DNA of 21,616 nt from an uncultured Eubacteriales bacterium (GTDB lineage: Bacteria; Bacillota; Clostridia; Peptostreptococcales; Anaerovoracaceae), in the NCBI GenBank assembly GCA_900540145.1, contig UQEW01000035.1, positions 1 to 21,616 of the forward strand. The letters are read 5' to 3'. The notes below the pieces were generated by a model. That model did not search any database and was not told the origin of the DNA. It saw only the letters and a list, made by a program, of their open reading frames with translations. Shown here piece after piece: positions 5,653-13,295 of the stretch (positions are counted from its first letter, which is position 1; each line of letters opens with the position of its first letter). The translations under genes and the position numbers were made by a program.

Positions 5653-6336
5653 TTATTTTCTCTTTGCAAACAGCGCCAGCAATCTCAAGAAAATATTTAT
5701 GAAATCCAGATAAAGCTGCATAGCGCCGTAAATATAAAGCTTTCTGTCGCTTCCAAGGGAAGCCATGCCGATTTCTCTTATCTTGTTCATATCGTATGCA
5801 GTTATGCCGAAAAACAGGAAAAGCACAGCGCAGTCTATGAATATTTCCATCATAGTGCTTCTCAATAAAAACAGATTGATAAGACTTACGACTATGGCGA
5901 CCAGCAGTGTTATCATCAGCATTGGACCCCAATGGCTCAAGCTTTTTTTGCATCTATATCCATATAGAGCGAATCCACCGAATAAAACGGCGCCGGCCAG
6001 GAAGAGCAATATTATAGAGCTCATTTCATAGACGGCAAATATTACAGAAAGGGTTATACCGTTTAGTACAGCGTATGCGAAAAACAACACGCCTACTGCT
6101 GTAGGGGATAACTTTCTGAATAAGAAAGAAAACAGCAAAACTACAACAAGTTCAACGATGAGAAGAATAGTAAAGGTGTTTTCATAGAGAAAATACCAAA
6201 ACAGGTTTGACGCATATGTCAGCCATGCGCACGCAGCCGTAACCAGCAATCCTGCTACCATCCACACGAAAGTCTTGAAGACGAAATCATTTTGATGCTG
6301 TATTACAGAAAGGTCCATTGAATCTTCTTTGTACAT
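5653..6336 (-). CDS. Bax inhibitor-1 / YccA-YetJ family membrane protein
   Basis: A 227-residue protein with seven predicted spans, matching the BI-1/TMBIM family (YetJ, YccA). Family features include the N-terminal FVFKTFVWMVAGLLVTA with the conserved F-x-x-K-T-F pattern, and AVLNGITLSVIFAVY in span 4. FFGITAYDMNKI lies in span 6-7; AYD carries the aspartate that in YetJ controls a pH-dependent calcium leak. I chose the ATG at 6336 because AGGAGG precedes it. The longer open frame would add 44 residues overlapping the SEC-C gene and lacks any family match. It is the last gene of the probable hom - SEC-C - BI-1 transcript. Confidence 0.92.
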   Translation of the reverse strand: MYKEDSMDLSVIQHQNDFVFKTFVWMVAGLLVTAACAWLTYASNLFWYFLYENTFTILLIVELVVVLLFSFLFRKLSPTAVGVLFFAYAVLNGITLSVIFAVYEMSSIILLFLAGAVLFGGFALYGYRCKKSLSHWGPMLMITLLVAIVVSLINLFLLRSTMMEIFIDCAVLFLFFGITAYDMNKIREIGMASLGSDRKLYIYGAMQLYLDFINIFLRLLALFAKRK

Positions 6337-6349
6337 ATATATCCTCCTT

Positions 6350-6850
6350 TTATTTATTAGCGCCGCAGCACTTTTTGTATTTTTTCCCTGAACCGCACGG
6401 ACAAGGGTCATTTCTGCCAGGTACTTTTTCTTTATGTACTGTTTTGGAGCGTTTGAATTCTTTAACAATATCGGCTCTTTTCTCTTCAGTTAAAACGTCG
6501 TCCCACTGAGGCAGAGTGTAGAGATAGTCGGCATCTGCTTTAAGCATGTTGAAAAACAATTTTTCAAAGTCGACATCCAGATCCAGTGCAGTATCTTCCT
6601 TGATATCTTCCAGCTGGTTGGCAGTATTTAAGCTGGTGTTTATGCCGTCCAAAAATCCCATGAATATAACGGGATTGGCGTCAAACTTTTTAACCAGTTC
6701 GTCAAAGCTGCCGGTAAGGTGTTCATCTTTGTGGGAAAGAATATGCTCATATATACGCGTCTCAGTCTGGCTGTATTCTTTCCAAAAATCCTCAAAAGTT
6801 TCTTCTGTTTGATCTTCCATTAATTTTATCCATTGTTTATATAATGTCAT
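6350..6850 (-). CDS. SEC-C motif protein
   Basis: A 166-residue protein ending in a SEC-C zinc-binding motif, PGRNDPCPCGSGKKYKKCC (about residues 144-162), the same motif found at the end of SecA. The first 140 residues are acidic and probably helical and contain no domain I recognise. Similar small SEC-C proteins are common in Clostridia. The motif can bind zinc, and in SecA it contacts SecB or ribosomes, but the function here is unknown. GGAGG precedes the ATG. It follows hom by 16 bases and precedes the BI-1 gene by 13, so it is probably in an operon with them. Confidence 0.9.
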   Translation of the reverse strand: MTLYKQWIKLMEDQTEETFEDFWKEYSQTETRIYEHILSHKDEHLTGSFDELVKKFDANPVIFMGFLDGINTSLNTANQLEDIKEDTALDLDVDFEKLFFNMLKADADYLYTLPQWDDVLTEEKRADIVKEFKRSKTVHKEKVPGRNDPCPCGSGKKYKKCCGANK

Positions 6851-6866
6851 TTTGTACCTCCGTTTA

Positions 6867-7835
6867 TTAAAATCTACGCTTCATTATACTGAGAATGTCT
6901 CCGCATATGGCGCTGCCTGTCGGGAGAGGACCTGCGCCTCGACCGTAAAACATCAGCTCGCCCACCATATCGCCTGTAACGTATACAGCGTTAAACTCAT
7001 TGTTGACGCCGGCCAGCGGATGGTCTTTGTCCAGGAAAGCAGGTGAGACCATATATTCGACCATACCGTCTCTCAAAGAAGCACGGCCTATAAGTTTTAT
7101 CTTTTTTCCCGAATTTTCAGCAGCTTCTATATCATCGGAAGAAATCCCGGTGATGCCTACGGTAGGTATGGATTCCGGCGGGATGTGCTTGCCAAAAGCT
7201 AAAGCTATAAGTATAGATAACTTGTTGGCTGCATCTATGCCCTCCACATCGGCAGTAGGGTCGGCTTCTGCGAACCCTTTTTCTTGGGCATCTTTGAGGA
7301 CTTCGTCGTATGAAAGACATTCTTCGGTCATCTTTGTGAGAATATAGTTGGTGGTACCGTTAAGTATACCCATTATTTCAACGAAGTTATTAGCCTGAAG
7401 CGGTCCGGTAAGGGCAGTCAAAACAGGTATCCCTCCGGCCACGCTGGCTTCGAAAAGAAATTCCACGTTATTTTTTCGTGCAGTTTCCGTAAGCAGCCTG
7501 TAGTTGGCTGCTATAGCTGCCTTGTTGGCGCTTACTACATGTTTTCCGTTCTCCATGGACTGGAGCATAAAAGAAGTAGCAGGTTCGATTCCGCCTATCA
7601 TTTCTACAACTATATCTATATCCGGTTTTTTGATTATATCATCAGGATCTTCCGTTAGGATGGAAGGCGATGCTTCTGCGAATCTTTTTTTATTTCTGTT
7701 GCGTCTGAGTATTTTGACGACTTCAGGCGTTACGCCGACACGCTTTTCTATAAGCTCTTTATTTTTCGTGAGAATGTGATAAGTGCCGCCGCCTACATTG
7801 CCGAAGCCAAGTAATCCGATCTTTGCAGTTTTCAT
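6867..7835 (-). CDS. hom: Homoserine dehydrogenase, short form without ACT domain
   Basis: Reduces aspartate semialdehyde to homoserine in the threonine/methionine pathway; 322 residues. The dinucleotide-binding loop is GLLGFGNVGGG (7-17). VVSANKAAIAANYRLL follows, then the substrate-binding GILNGTTNYILTKM and the catalytic region ADPTADVEGIDAANKLSIL. The protein ends soon after the catalytic domain (CGDILSIMKRRF). The C-terminal ACT domain of the ~430-residue Bacillus enzyme is absent and no separate ACT gene is adjacent. The start at 7835 has AGGAGG before it. The promoter at 7861-7889 also overlaps that of the divergent trmL gene. Confidence 0.95.
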   Translation of the reverse strand: MKTAKIGLLGFGNVGGGTYHILTKNKELIEKRVGVTPEVVKILRRNRNKKRFAEASPSILTEDPDDIIKKPDIDIVVEMIGGIEPATSFMLQSMENGKHVVSANKAAIAANYRLLTETARKNNVEFLFEASVAGGIPVLTALTGPLQANNFVEIMGILNGTTNYILTKMTEECLSYDEVLKDAQEKGFAEADPTADVEGIDAANKLSILIALAFGKHIPPESIPTVGITGISSDDIEAAENSGKKIKLIGRASLRDGMVEYMVSPAFLDKDHPLAGVNNEFNAVYVTGDMVGELMFYGRGAGPLPTGSAICGDILSIMKRRF

Positions 7836-7860
7836 GGTTTCCTCCTTTTTTAATGGCAAA

Positions 7861-7889
7861 ATTATATAACAGTTTTGAAATTTTGTCTT
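7861..7889 (-). promoter_or_regulatory. Promoter of hom
   Basis: On the minus strand AAGACA (7884-7889), 17 bases, then a perfect TATAAT (7861-7866). The predicted start lies about 20 bases before the ATG, so the leader is too short for a T-box or other riboswitch. Confidence 0.5.
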
Positions 7890-7915
7890 TACCTTTTTTG
7901 AAAATTTGTTATTAT
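7888..7915 (+). promoter_or_regulatory. Possible promoter of trmL
   Basis: TTTACC (7888-7893), 16 bases, TATTAT (7910-7915), followed by AAGGAGG before the trmL ATG. Its -35 box touches that of the divergent hom promoter. Confidence 0.35.
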
Positions 7916-7936
7916 TGTCAAGGAAGGAGGCTGGAA

Positions 7937-8407
7937 ATGAGTCTTAATATTGTATTTGTTGAACCTGAAATACCACCTAATACAGGAAACATTGCCAGGA
8001 CATGCGCTGCGACGGATACAACGCTTCATCTGGTCAAACCGCTGGGATTTTCCATAGATGACAAACATCTTAAGCGGGCAGGTCTTGATTATTGGCCTTA
8101 TGTCAATTTGGAAATTCATGAAAACCTTGTATCATTTTTGAACAAATATAAGGGTCAGAGAATGTGGCTTGCCACTACCAAGGGAGAAAATCTTTATACG
8201 GAAGCGGCATATCAAGATGGCGATTTCATCCTGTTCGGCAGAGAAACCAAAGGGCTGCCAAGAGACTTTATCGATGAGAACAAAGAAAAAACCATAAGGA
8301 TACCGATGAGTGAAAATACCAGAACAAGATCATTTAATCTGGCCAATTCGGCTAATATCATACTGTTTGAAGCACTTAGACAATTAGGTTTCCCGGGCTT
8401 GAAATAA
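7937..8407 (+). CDS. trmL: tRNA (cytidine/uridine-34 2'-O)-methyltransferase
   Basis: A SPOUT-class methyltransferase of the TrmL/YibK group, 156 residues. It methylates the ribose of the wobble base in certain leucine tRNAs using S-adenosylmethionine. Motifs: NIVFVEPEIPPNTGNIARTC at residues 4-23, LVKPLGFSIDDKHLKRAGLDYW, and the knot segments ILFGRETKGLP and IPMSENTRTRSFNLANSANI. The last of these carries Arg-Ser-x-Asn-Leu, which helps form the cofactor pocket. I chose the ATG at 7937, with GGAGG upstream, over a 38-codon longer frame that would enter the promoter region. It is divergent from hom and stands before rpoN, whose promoter lies in its last codons. Confidence 0.95.
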   Translation: MSLNIVFVEPEIPPNTGNIARTCAATDTTLHLVKPLGFSIDDKHLKRAGLDYWPYVNLEIHENLVSFLNKYKGQRMWLATTKGENLYTEAAYQDGDFILFGRETKGLPRDFIDENKEKTIRIPMSENTRTRSFNLANSANIILFEALRQLGFPGLK

Positions 8408-8427
8408 CCTGTCAGTTTTGGTATAAT
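8399..8427 (+). promoter_or_regulatory. Promoter of rpoN (and perhaps the gap operon)
   Basis: TTGAAA (8399-8404), exactly 17 bases, then a perfect TATAAT (8422-8427) with an extended TG before it. The -35 box is formed by the final Leu-Lys codons of trmL. The leader to rpoN is about 50 bases with no clear hairpin. Confidence 0.65.
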
Positions 8428-8486
8428 AATTGCATATATATTGGGCTTGGTACTAATCACAGGGCCTGTTATGACAGAGGTGAATG

Positions 8487-9866
8487 ATGAAACTAAGTTA
8501 TGGCTTGACAATTGAACAGACACAGAAACTCACCATGACGCCAGAGCTTATCCAGGCCATCCGGATACTTCAATTCAATACCCAGGAGCTGGATAATTTT
8601 GTACAGGGAGAACTGTTGGAAAATCCCGTTCTGGAATATGACAGAACGGCAGATATTGAGCCTCCGAAGGAGAAGCCCGATTTTGACTTGCGTGAAAAAA
8701 TAAAAGAAGATTATGATGATATAAGTTATAGACAGTGGGAGTATTCCAAAGATAAGGAGACTTTTTCTTTCGAGCAGTTCGTCAGCAGGGATGAAACTTT
8801 GGAAGACTCTTTATTGCTGCAGCTGACCTTTTCCAAGCTAAAGGGCAAAGATTTAAAAATCGGAAGGTATCTGGTAGAATCCATAGATGAAAACGGATAT
8901 CTAACAGCAGACATCCCAAAAGTAGCCCGTTGTTTTAAAACTACAGAAGAGCAGGTAGAAAAAGTTCTCGACGTTATACAGACTTTTGAACCTTTGGGCG
9001 TCGGCGCCAGAAGTCTTAAAGAATGCCTTATCATACAGCTGGCAGCAAAGGGACTTTTGGAAGACAGCATAGAATACATAATTTTAAATCATTTGGAGGA
9101 TTTGGCTGAGAACAGACTTGGCAAAGTGGCCAAACAGCTGGGCATGCCTGTCAGCCAGGTGCAGATGGTGTGTGATTTGATAAGAACGCTGGAGCCTAAA
9201 CCGGGAAGAAGCTTTGCCAGCGATGAAAATGTTAAATATATAGTTCCTGATGTGTTTGTAGAAAAAGTGGATGGAGAATATGTGGTATTTACCAATGAGT
9301 ACAGCATACCGCACCTTATGGTAAGCCCGTATTATACTACTTTGTCCAAAGAAACTAAAAACGACGAAGAGGTTTCAAAATATCTTACGGACAAATTCAA
9401 CTCGGCTTTGTGGCTGATAAAGAGCATAGAACAAAGAAGACAGACTATATTTAATGTGGTCACTGCCGTTGCAGAGCATCAAAAAGAATTCCTCGACAAA
9501 GGTCCTAAGTATTTAAAGACTTTGACCCTTAAACAGGTAGCAGATGTGATGGGAGTGCATGAATCTACAGTCAGCAGATCCATCAACGGGAAATATATGC
9601 AAACGCCAAGGGGCGTGTTTGAAATAAGATATTTCTTCTCCAGCGGCGTAACCGGCCATAACGGCGAAGGTATGTCCTCCAACAGCATAAAAACCTTTAT
9701 AAAGGAAATTATAGATGGAGAAGACCCGAAGAAGCCTTACAGCGATCAGGAAATGGTAGAGATATTGAGCGAAAGAGGAATAGAAATTTCCAGACGTACA
9801 GTGGCGAAATACAGAGAAGGTATGAATATCTTATCCTCCTCCAAGAGGAGAAGATATGAAATATAA
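8487..9866 (+). CDS. rpoN: RNA polymerase sigma-54 factor
   Basis: Alternative sigma factor that recognises -24/-12 promoters and needs an enhancer-binding ATPase; 459 residues. The N-terminal activator-contact region I (KLSYGLTIEQTQKLTMTPEL..AIRILQ) is intact. The acidic region II and core-binding domain follow, with the helix-turn-helix TLKQVADVMGVHESTVSRSI. Near the C terminus is the RpoN box SRRTVAKYRE (435-444), one residue from the consensus. The ATG at 8487 fits the GAGG spacing better than the adjacent ATG at 8484. The gene ends 49 bases before gap in the same direction with no terminator between, so it may lead a rpoN-gap-pgk-tpiA transcript. No bEBP gene is in the window. Confidence 0.96.
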   Translation: MKLSYGLTIEQTQKLTMTPELIQAIRILQFNTQELDNFVQGELLENPVLEYDRTADIEPPKEKPDFDLREKIKEDYDDISYRQWEYSKDKETFSFEQFVSRDETLEDSLLLQLTFSKLKGKDLKIGRYLVESIDENGYLTADIPKVARCFKTTEEQVEKVLDVIQTFEPLGVGARSLKECLIIQLAAKGLLEDSIEYIILNHLEDLAENRLGKVAKQLGMPVSQVQMVCDLIRTLEPKPGRSFASDENVKYIVPDVFVEKVDGEYVVFTNEYSIPHLMVSPYYTTLSKETKNDEEVSKYLTDKFNSALWLIKSIEQRRQTIFNVVTAVAEHQKEFLDKGPKYLKTLTLKQVADVMGVHESTVSRSINGKYMQTPRGVFEIRYFFSSGVTGHNGEGMSSNSIKTFIKEIIDGEDPKKPYSDQEMVEILSERGIEISRRTVAKYREGMNILSSSKRRRYEI

Positions 9867-9878
9867 ATTAAATAAAAA

Positions 9879-9895
9879 CTAATTGTCATAATTAG
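9879..9895 (+). promoter_or_regulatory. Small dyad upstream of gap
   Basis: CTAATT-GTCAT-AATTAG is a perfect 6+6 dyad in the rpoN-gap gap, ending 6 bases before the GGGAGG of gap. It is too AT-rich for a terminator. It may be an operator or mRNA processing site, or chance. Confidence 0.3.
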
Positions 9896-9915
9896 AGTTT
9901 GGGAGGAAATTAAAA

Positions 9916-10926
9916 ATGGCGATTAAAGTAGGTATTAGCGGTTTCGGAAGAATCGCGAGAGTTGTAATCCGTGCGGCTATGGACATGCCTGAAATCGAGA
10001 TTGCAGGAATAAACGTGAGAAACGCGGATCTCGAGTACATGGTTTACATGTTGAAGTATGACACAACCTTTGGGAGATTTCCAAAGAGCTTGGACAAATA
10101 CGATGAGGGCTTGATCATAGATGGGAAGAAGGTTCCCGTTTACAGCCAGACCGAAGCAGTTAATATCCCTTGGAAGGAATGCGGAGCTGAATATATAGTA
10201 GAGGCTACCGGCGCTTATGTTACTACAGAAAAATCTATGGATCACATCAAGGCAGGAGCTAAAAAAGTTATAATTTCAGCACCGGCCAAGGACAAAGTGA
10301 CGCCAACTTTTGTTTACGGAGTAAACCATAATGAATATAAGCCTGATATGCAGGTTATTTCCAACGCTTCCTGCACCACCAACTGTCTGGCTCCTCTGGC
10401 AAAGGTAATAGAAGACAACTGGGTTATAAAAGAAGGTCTGATGTCCACTATCCATTCTGCTACAGCCAAGCAAAAGGTAGTTGACGCGCGTTCCATGAAA
10501 GACTGGAGAACAGGAAGAAGCGTATTCGGCAATGTTATACCTTCAACAACCGGAGCAGCTAAAGCAGTAGGACTTGTAATTCCTTCTCTCCAGGGCAAGC
10601 TTACAGGTATTTCATACAGAGTTCCGACAGCCAATGTTTCGGTGGTAGACCTTAATGTTGTTCTTGAAAAACCGACCAGCTATGCTGAAATATGTGAAAA
10701 GGTCAAAGAAGCGTCTGAGACTTACATGAAAGGCGTTCTGGAATATGTGGATGACGAGGTGGTTTCCAGTGACTTCGTGGGCGACCCTTGTACATCTATA
10801 TTTGACGCCAGAGAGGGAATAGAACTTAACGATCATTTCTTTAAATTCATCGCCTTCTACGATAACGAATTCGGCTATTCCAGCAAGATCCTCGAAATGA
10901 TCAAGCATATACATAGCGTAGGCTGA
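9916..10926 (+). CDS. gap: Glyceraldehyde-3-phosphate dehydrogenase (type I), probably NADP-accepting
   Basis: Oxidises glyceraldehyde-3-phosphate to 1,3-bisphosphoglycerate; 336 residues. The catalytic Cys153 is in SNASCTTNC and His180 in STIHSATAKQ. The C-terminal YDNEFGYS is present. The overall pattern (KDWR.GR..., RVPTANVSVVDL) resembles the E. coli/eukaryote-like GapA group. The cofactor site is unusual. Where NAD enzymes have N-D after strand 2, this one has N33-V34-R35. Where they have L-P or G-P before the KD-L/W-R segment, it has A191-R192 (VVDARSMKDWR). The loop GISGFGRIAR also differs from the common INGFGRIGR. These changes are at the positions that separate NAD from NADP enzymes. 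GGGAGG precedes the ATG. First of gap-pgk-tpiA. Confidence 0.96.
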   Translation: MAIKVGISGFGRIARVVIRAAMDMPEIEIAGINVRNADLEYMVYMLKYDTTFGRFPKSLDKYDEGLIIDGKKVPVYSQTEAVNIPWKECGAEYIVEATGAYVTTEKSMDHIKAGAKKVIISAPAKDKVTPTFVYGVNHNEYKPDMQVISNASCTTNCLAPLAKVIEDNWVIKEGLMSTIHSATAKQKVVDARSMKDWRTGRSVFGNVIPSTTGAAKAVGLVIPSLQGKLTGISYRVPTANVSVVDLNVVLEKPTSYAEICEKVKEASETYMKGVLEYVDDEVVSSDFVGDPCTSIFDAREGIELNDHFFKFIAFYDNEFGYSSKILEMIKHIHSVG

Positions 10927-10952
10927 TTTTAAAGTAAAGGAAGGCTTAAAAA

Positions 10953-12137
10953 ATGAAAAAAACTGTTAGAGACATAACGGTCAAAGGTAAGAAGGTTATT
11001 GTAAGATGTGATTTCAATGTGCCGCTTAAGGACGGAGAAATTACTGATGATACGAGAATAAAGGCGGCGCTTGCAACTATAGAGTACCTTATGGACGAAG
11101 GGGCAGCGGTAATACTTATGTCTCATCTGGGAAGACCTAAGGGAGAACCTGATCCGCAGTATTCTCTCAGACCTGTAGCCGAAAGATTATCAGAGCTGCT
11201 GGATACAGAGGTCATCTTCGCTCCGTCAGACAGAGTGGTTGATGAACAAGTAAAAGCTAAAGCGGAGTCCCTCGTTCCGGGTCAGGTGATGCTCCTTGAA
11301 AATGTTCGCTTCAGAAAAGAAGAAACTAAAAATGGTGAGGATTTTGCCAGAGAGTTGGCTTCACTGGCAGATATATATGTAAACGATGCTTTTGGAACCG
11401 CCCACAGAGCTCATGCTTCAACAGCAGGCATAGCGGCATTTTTACCTGCAGTTTCAGGATTTTTGATAGAAAAGGAAGTTAAGTTCCTCGGAGAAGCGCT
11501 TGATAATCCAAAGAGACCTTTTATTGCCATAATGGGCGGAGCCAAAGTTGGAGATAAGATACCGGTAATTAAAAATCTCCTCAATAAGGTGGATGTTCTT
11601 ATGATAGGCGGAGGAATGACTTATACCTTTTATAAAGCTATGGGCTACCAAATAGGCACATCTATTTTAGACGAGGAAAGTATAGATTTGGCAGCATCTT
11701 TGATGAAAGAGGCGGAGGAAAAGAAAGTAAGAATGCTTCTTCCTAAAGATGTGGTATGCGGTGAAGAGTTTAATAATGATACGAAAACCGTTATTTGTTC
11801 GGCAGACAGCATTCCTGAAGGAATGATGGGCCTCGATATAGGACCGGAAACGGCAGCTGCTTATGAGAATGAGATTAAGCAAGCCGGCACTGTAGTGTGG
11901 AACGGACCTATGGGAGTATTTGAGATGGAAAACTTCTCTAAAGGTACGCTGGCTGTGGCTGAAGCGCTGAGCGAGTCAGAGGCCGTGACAGTAATAGGCG
12001 GAGGAGATTCGGCAGCAGCCGTAACGCAATTCGGTCTGGCTTCAAAGATGACGCATATCTCCACCGGAGGAGGAGCTTCTTTGGAGTTCCTGGAAGGCAA
12101 GGAACTACCGGGAATAGCAGTTTTAGAAGACAAATAG
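10953..12137 (+). CDS. pgk: Phosphoglycerate kinase
   Basis: Transfers phosphate from 1,3-bisphosphoglycerate to ADP; 394 residues, normal length. Signatures are VIVRCDFNVPL near residue 20, SHLGRPKG near 57, and the nucleotide-domain motifs AIMGGAKVGDKI and VWNGPMGVFE. The GGGDSAAAV loop precedes the HISTGGGASLEFLEGKELPG terminus. An AAGGAAGG sequence precedes the ATG. It lies 26 bases after gap and 10 before tpiA, so the three are one operon. Nothing unusual was seen in the protein. Confidence 0.98.
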   Translation: MKKTVRDITVKGKKVIVRCDFNVPLKDGEITDDTRIKAALATIEYLMDEGAAVILMSHLGRPKGEPDPQYSLRPVAERLSELLDTEVIFAPSDRVVDEQVKAKAESLVPGQVMLLENVRFRKEETKNGEDFARELASLADIYVNDAFGTAHRAHASTAGIAAFLPAVSGFLIEKEVKFLGEALDNPKRPFIAIMGGAKVGDKIPVIKNLLNKVDVLMIGGGMTYTFYKAMGYQIGTSILDEESIDLAASLMKEAEEKKVRMLLPKDVVCGEEFNNDTKTVICSADSIPEGMMGLDIGPETAAAYENEIKQAGTVVWNGPMGVFEMENFSKGTLAVAEALSESEAVTVIGGGDSAAAVTQFGLASKMTHISTGGGASLEFLEGKELPGIAVLEDK

Positions 12138-12147
12138 GAGAGAGAAA

Positions 12148-12894
12148 ATGAGGATACCCTTTATAGCCGGTAACTGGAAGATGTATAAGACTGTGAAAGA
12201 AGCGAGACTCTTTGCACAGGAATTTAAAAAACTGTATCATGATACGGACGTTAAGACAGCGATTTTTGCGCCGTTTACTCAGCTTCAGGCTCTCAAGGAA
12301 GAACTGGAGGGAAGCGGAATAGGTGTTGGAGCGCAAAACGTACATTATGAAAAGGAAGGAGCTTTTACCGGTGAGGTTTCTGTTGCTATGCTTCAGGAAT
12401 TGGGTATTGATTACTGCTTAGTAGGCCATTCCGAAAGACGTCAATATTTCGGCGAGACGGACCAAACGGTCAATCTTAAGCTGAAAGCTCTGCTTAAAAC
12501 CGATATTTTGCCGATCGTATGTGTAGGGGAGAATCTTGAGGAAAGAGAAAACGGTCATGCCGAGGAACTGGTTTCTTCTCAGATTAAAGCCGCTTTTGAT
12601 GGTATAGAAGATTGCAAGGCTGCAAAAGTTACGGTGGCTTATGAGCCTATTTGGGCTATAGGAACAGGAAAGACTGCCACGCCGGATCAAGCCAATGAGA
12701 TGTGCTCTTGCATAAGACAAACTTTGACATCTTTGTATGGTGAAGAAACAGCTGATATGATCGTTATACAGTATGGCGGTAGCGTAAAACCTGAGAATGC
12801 TTCTGAAATCATGAACATGGATGAAATAGATGGAGCCTTGGTGGGAGGTGCAAGCCTGGACCCATTAAAATTTATTCAAATTGTCGATTTTTAG
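12148..12894 (+). CDS. tpiA: Triosephosphate isomerase
   Basis: Interconverts dihydroxyacetone phosphate and glyceraldehyde-3-phosphate; 248 residues. The N terminus IAGNWKMYKT supplies Asn and Lys of the active site. The catalytic His is in VGHSERRQYFGE and the catalytic Glu in VAYEPIWAIGTGKTATP, followed by the flexible loop. The phosphate-binding region is QYGGSVKPEN and GALVGGASL. AGGAGAG stands before the ATG. It is the last gene of the glycolytic run here; gpmI and eno, which follow in many Bacillota, are not next. Confidence 0.98.
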   Translation: MRIPFIAGNWKMYKTVKEARLFAQEFKKLYHDTDVKTAIFAPFTQLQALKEELEGSGIGVGAQNVHYEKEGAFTGEVSVAMLQELGIDYCLVGHSERRQYFGETDQTVNLKLKALLKTDILPIVCVGENLEERENGHAEELVSSQIKAAFDGIEDCKAAKVTVAYEPIWAIGTGKTATPDQANEMCSCIRQTLTSLYGEETADMIVIQYGGSVKPENASEIMNMDEIDGALVGGASLDPLKFIQIVDF

Positions 12895-12895
12895 C

Positions 12896-12925
12896 TTGAT
12901 TTACAAACGTATTATATGATATACT
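12896..12925 (+). promoter_or_regulatory. Probable promoter of secG
   Basis: TTGATT (12896-12901) and TATACT (12920-12925) are separated by 18 bases, just after the tpiA stop codon. No terminator hairpin separates tpiA from secG, so read-through is also possible. Confidence 0.4.
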
Positions 12926-12954
12926 ATTCAAGCTATAATATTAGGAGGAAAATT

Positions 12955-13188
12955 ATGAGACTTTTCTTAATGATCTTATTGGCAATTGCAAGCGTTGTCC
13001 TTATTGCAAGTGTACTTTTGCAGTCAGGCAACAGTGCAGGTTTGTCAGGCTCTATTGCAGGCGGAGCGGAACAGCTTTTCGGAAAGAAGAAGAGCAAAGG
13101 ATATGAAGCTATCTTGGCTAAGATTACAACAGTAGGCGCTGTTCTGTTTGTAGTTTTGTCTTTGACGCTTGTGGTTATGGACAAATAG
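12955..13188 (+). CDS. secG: Preprotein translocase subunit SecG
   Basis: Small SecYEG channel subunit of 77 residues with two membrane spans (about 3-20 and 56-74). The loop between them carries the typical LLQSGNSAGLSGSIAGGAEQ and LFGKKKSKG. I chose the ATG at 12955, which has TTAGGAGG before it; a longer open frame starting at 12916 lies over the promoter. In many Bacillota secG is followed by rnr and smpB, but here a pyrophosphatase gene follows. Confidence 0.94.
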   Translation: MRLFLMILLAIASVVLIASVLLQSGNSAGLSGSIAGGAEQLFGKKKSKGYEAILAKITTVGAVLFVVLSLTLVVMDK

Positions 13189-13236
13189 CTTCGGTATAAT
13201 AGTTTATTATTTTATTAAATATTTATTCACTTTAAT

Positions 13237-13264
13237 ATAAGAGGTGCAAAGCTGTGCCTCTTAT
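13237..13264 (+). other. Hairpin in the hppA leader
   Basis: ATAAGAGGTGCA (13237-13248) pairs with TGTGCCTCTTAT (13253-13264), 12 bp including two G-U pairs, around the tetraloop AAGC. It lies 31 bases before the hppA ATG and is not followed by a long T run. A perfect TATAAT at 13195-13200, with no good -35, may be the hppA -10 box. The hairpin may be a weak secG terminator or an mRNA 5' stabiliser. Confidence 0.45.
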
Positions 13265-13295
13265 TCAGCGTTAGAAGTGAGCAGGAGGTATTATC

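Noticed and set aside
5471..5953. Minus-strand frame of 160 codons across the cupin/BI-1 junction
   Set aside because: It overlaps both genes out of frame and runs through the hairpin; composition is not protein-like.
6337..6468. 44-residue N-terminal extension of the Bax-inhibitor protein
   Set aside because: It overlaps the SEC-C coding end, is unlike the family, and AGGAGG marks the ATG at 6336.
7000..7347. Plus-strand reading frame of 115 codons inside hom
   Set aside because: It is antisense to a well-supported gene, has no ribosome binding site and no recognisable protein; the same holds for similar frames opposite rpoN, pgk, hppA and the permease.
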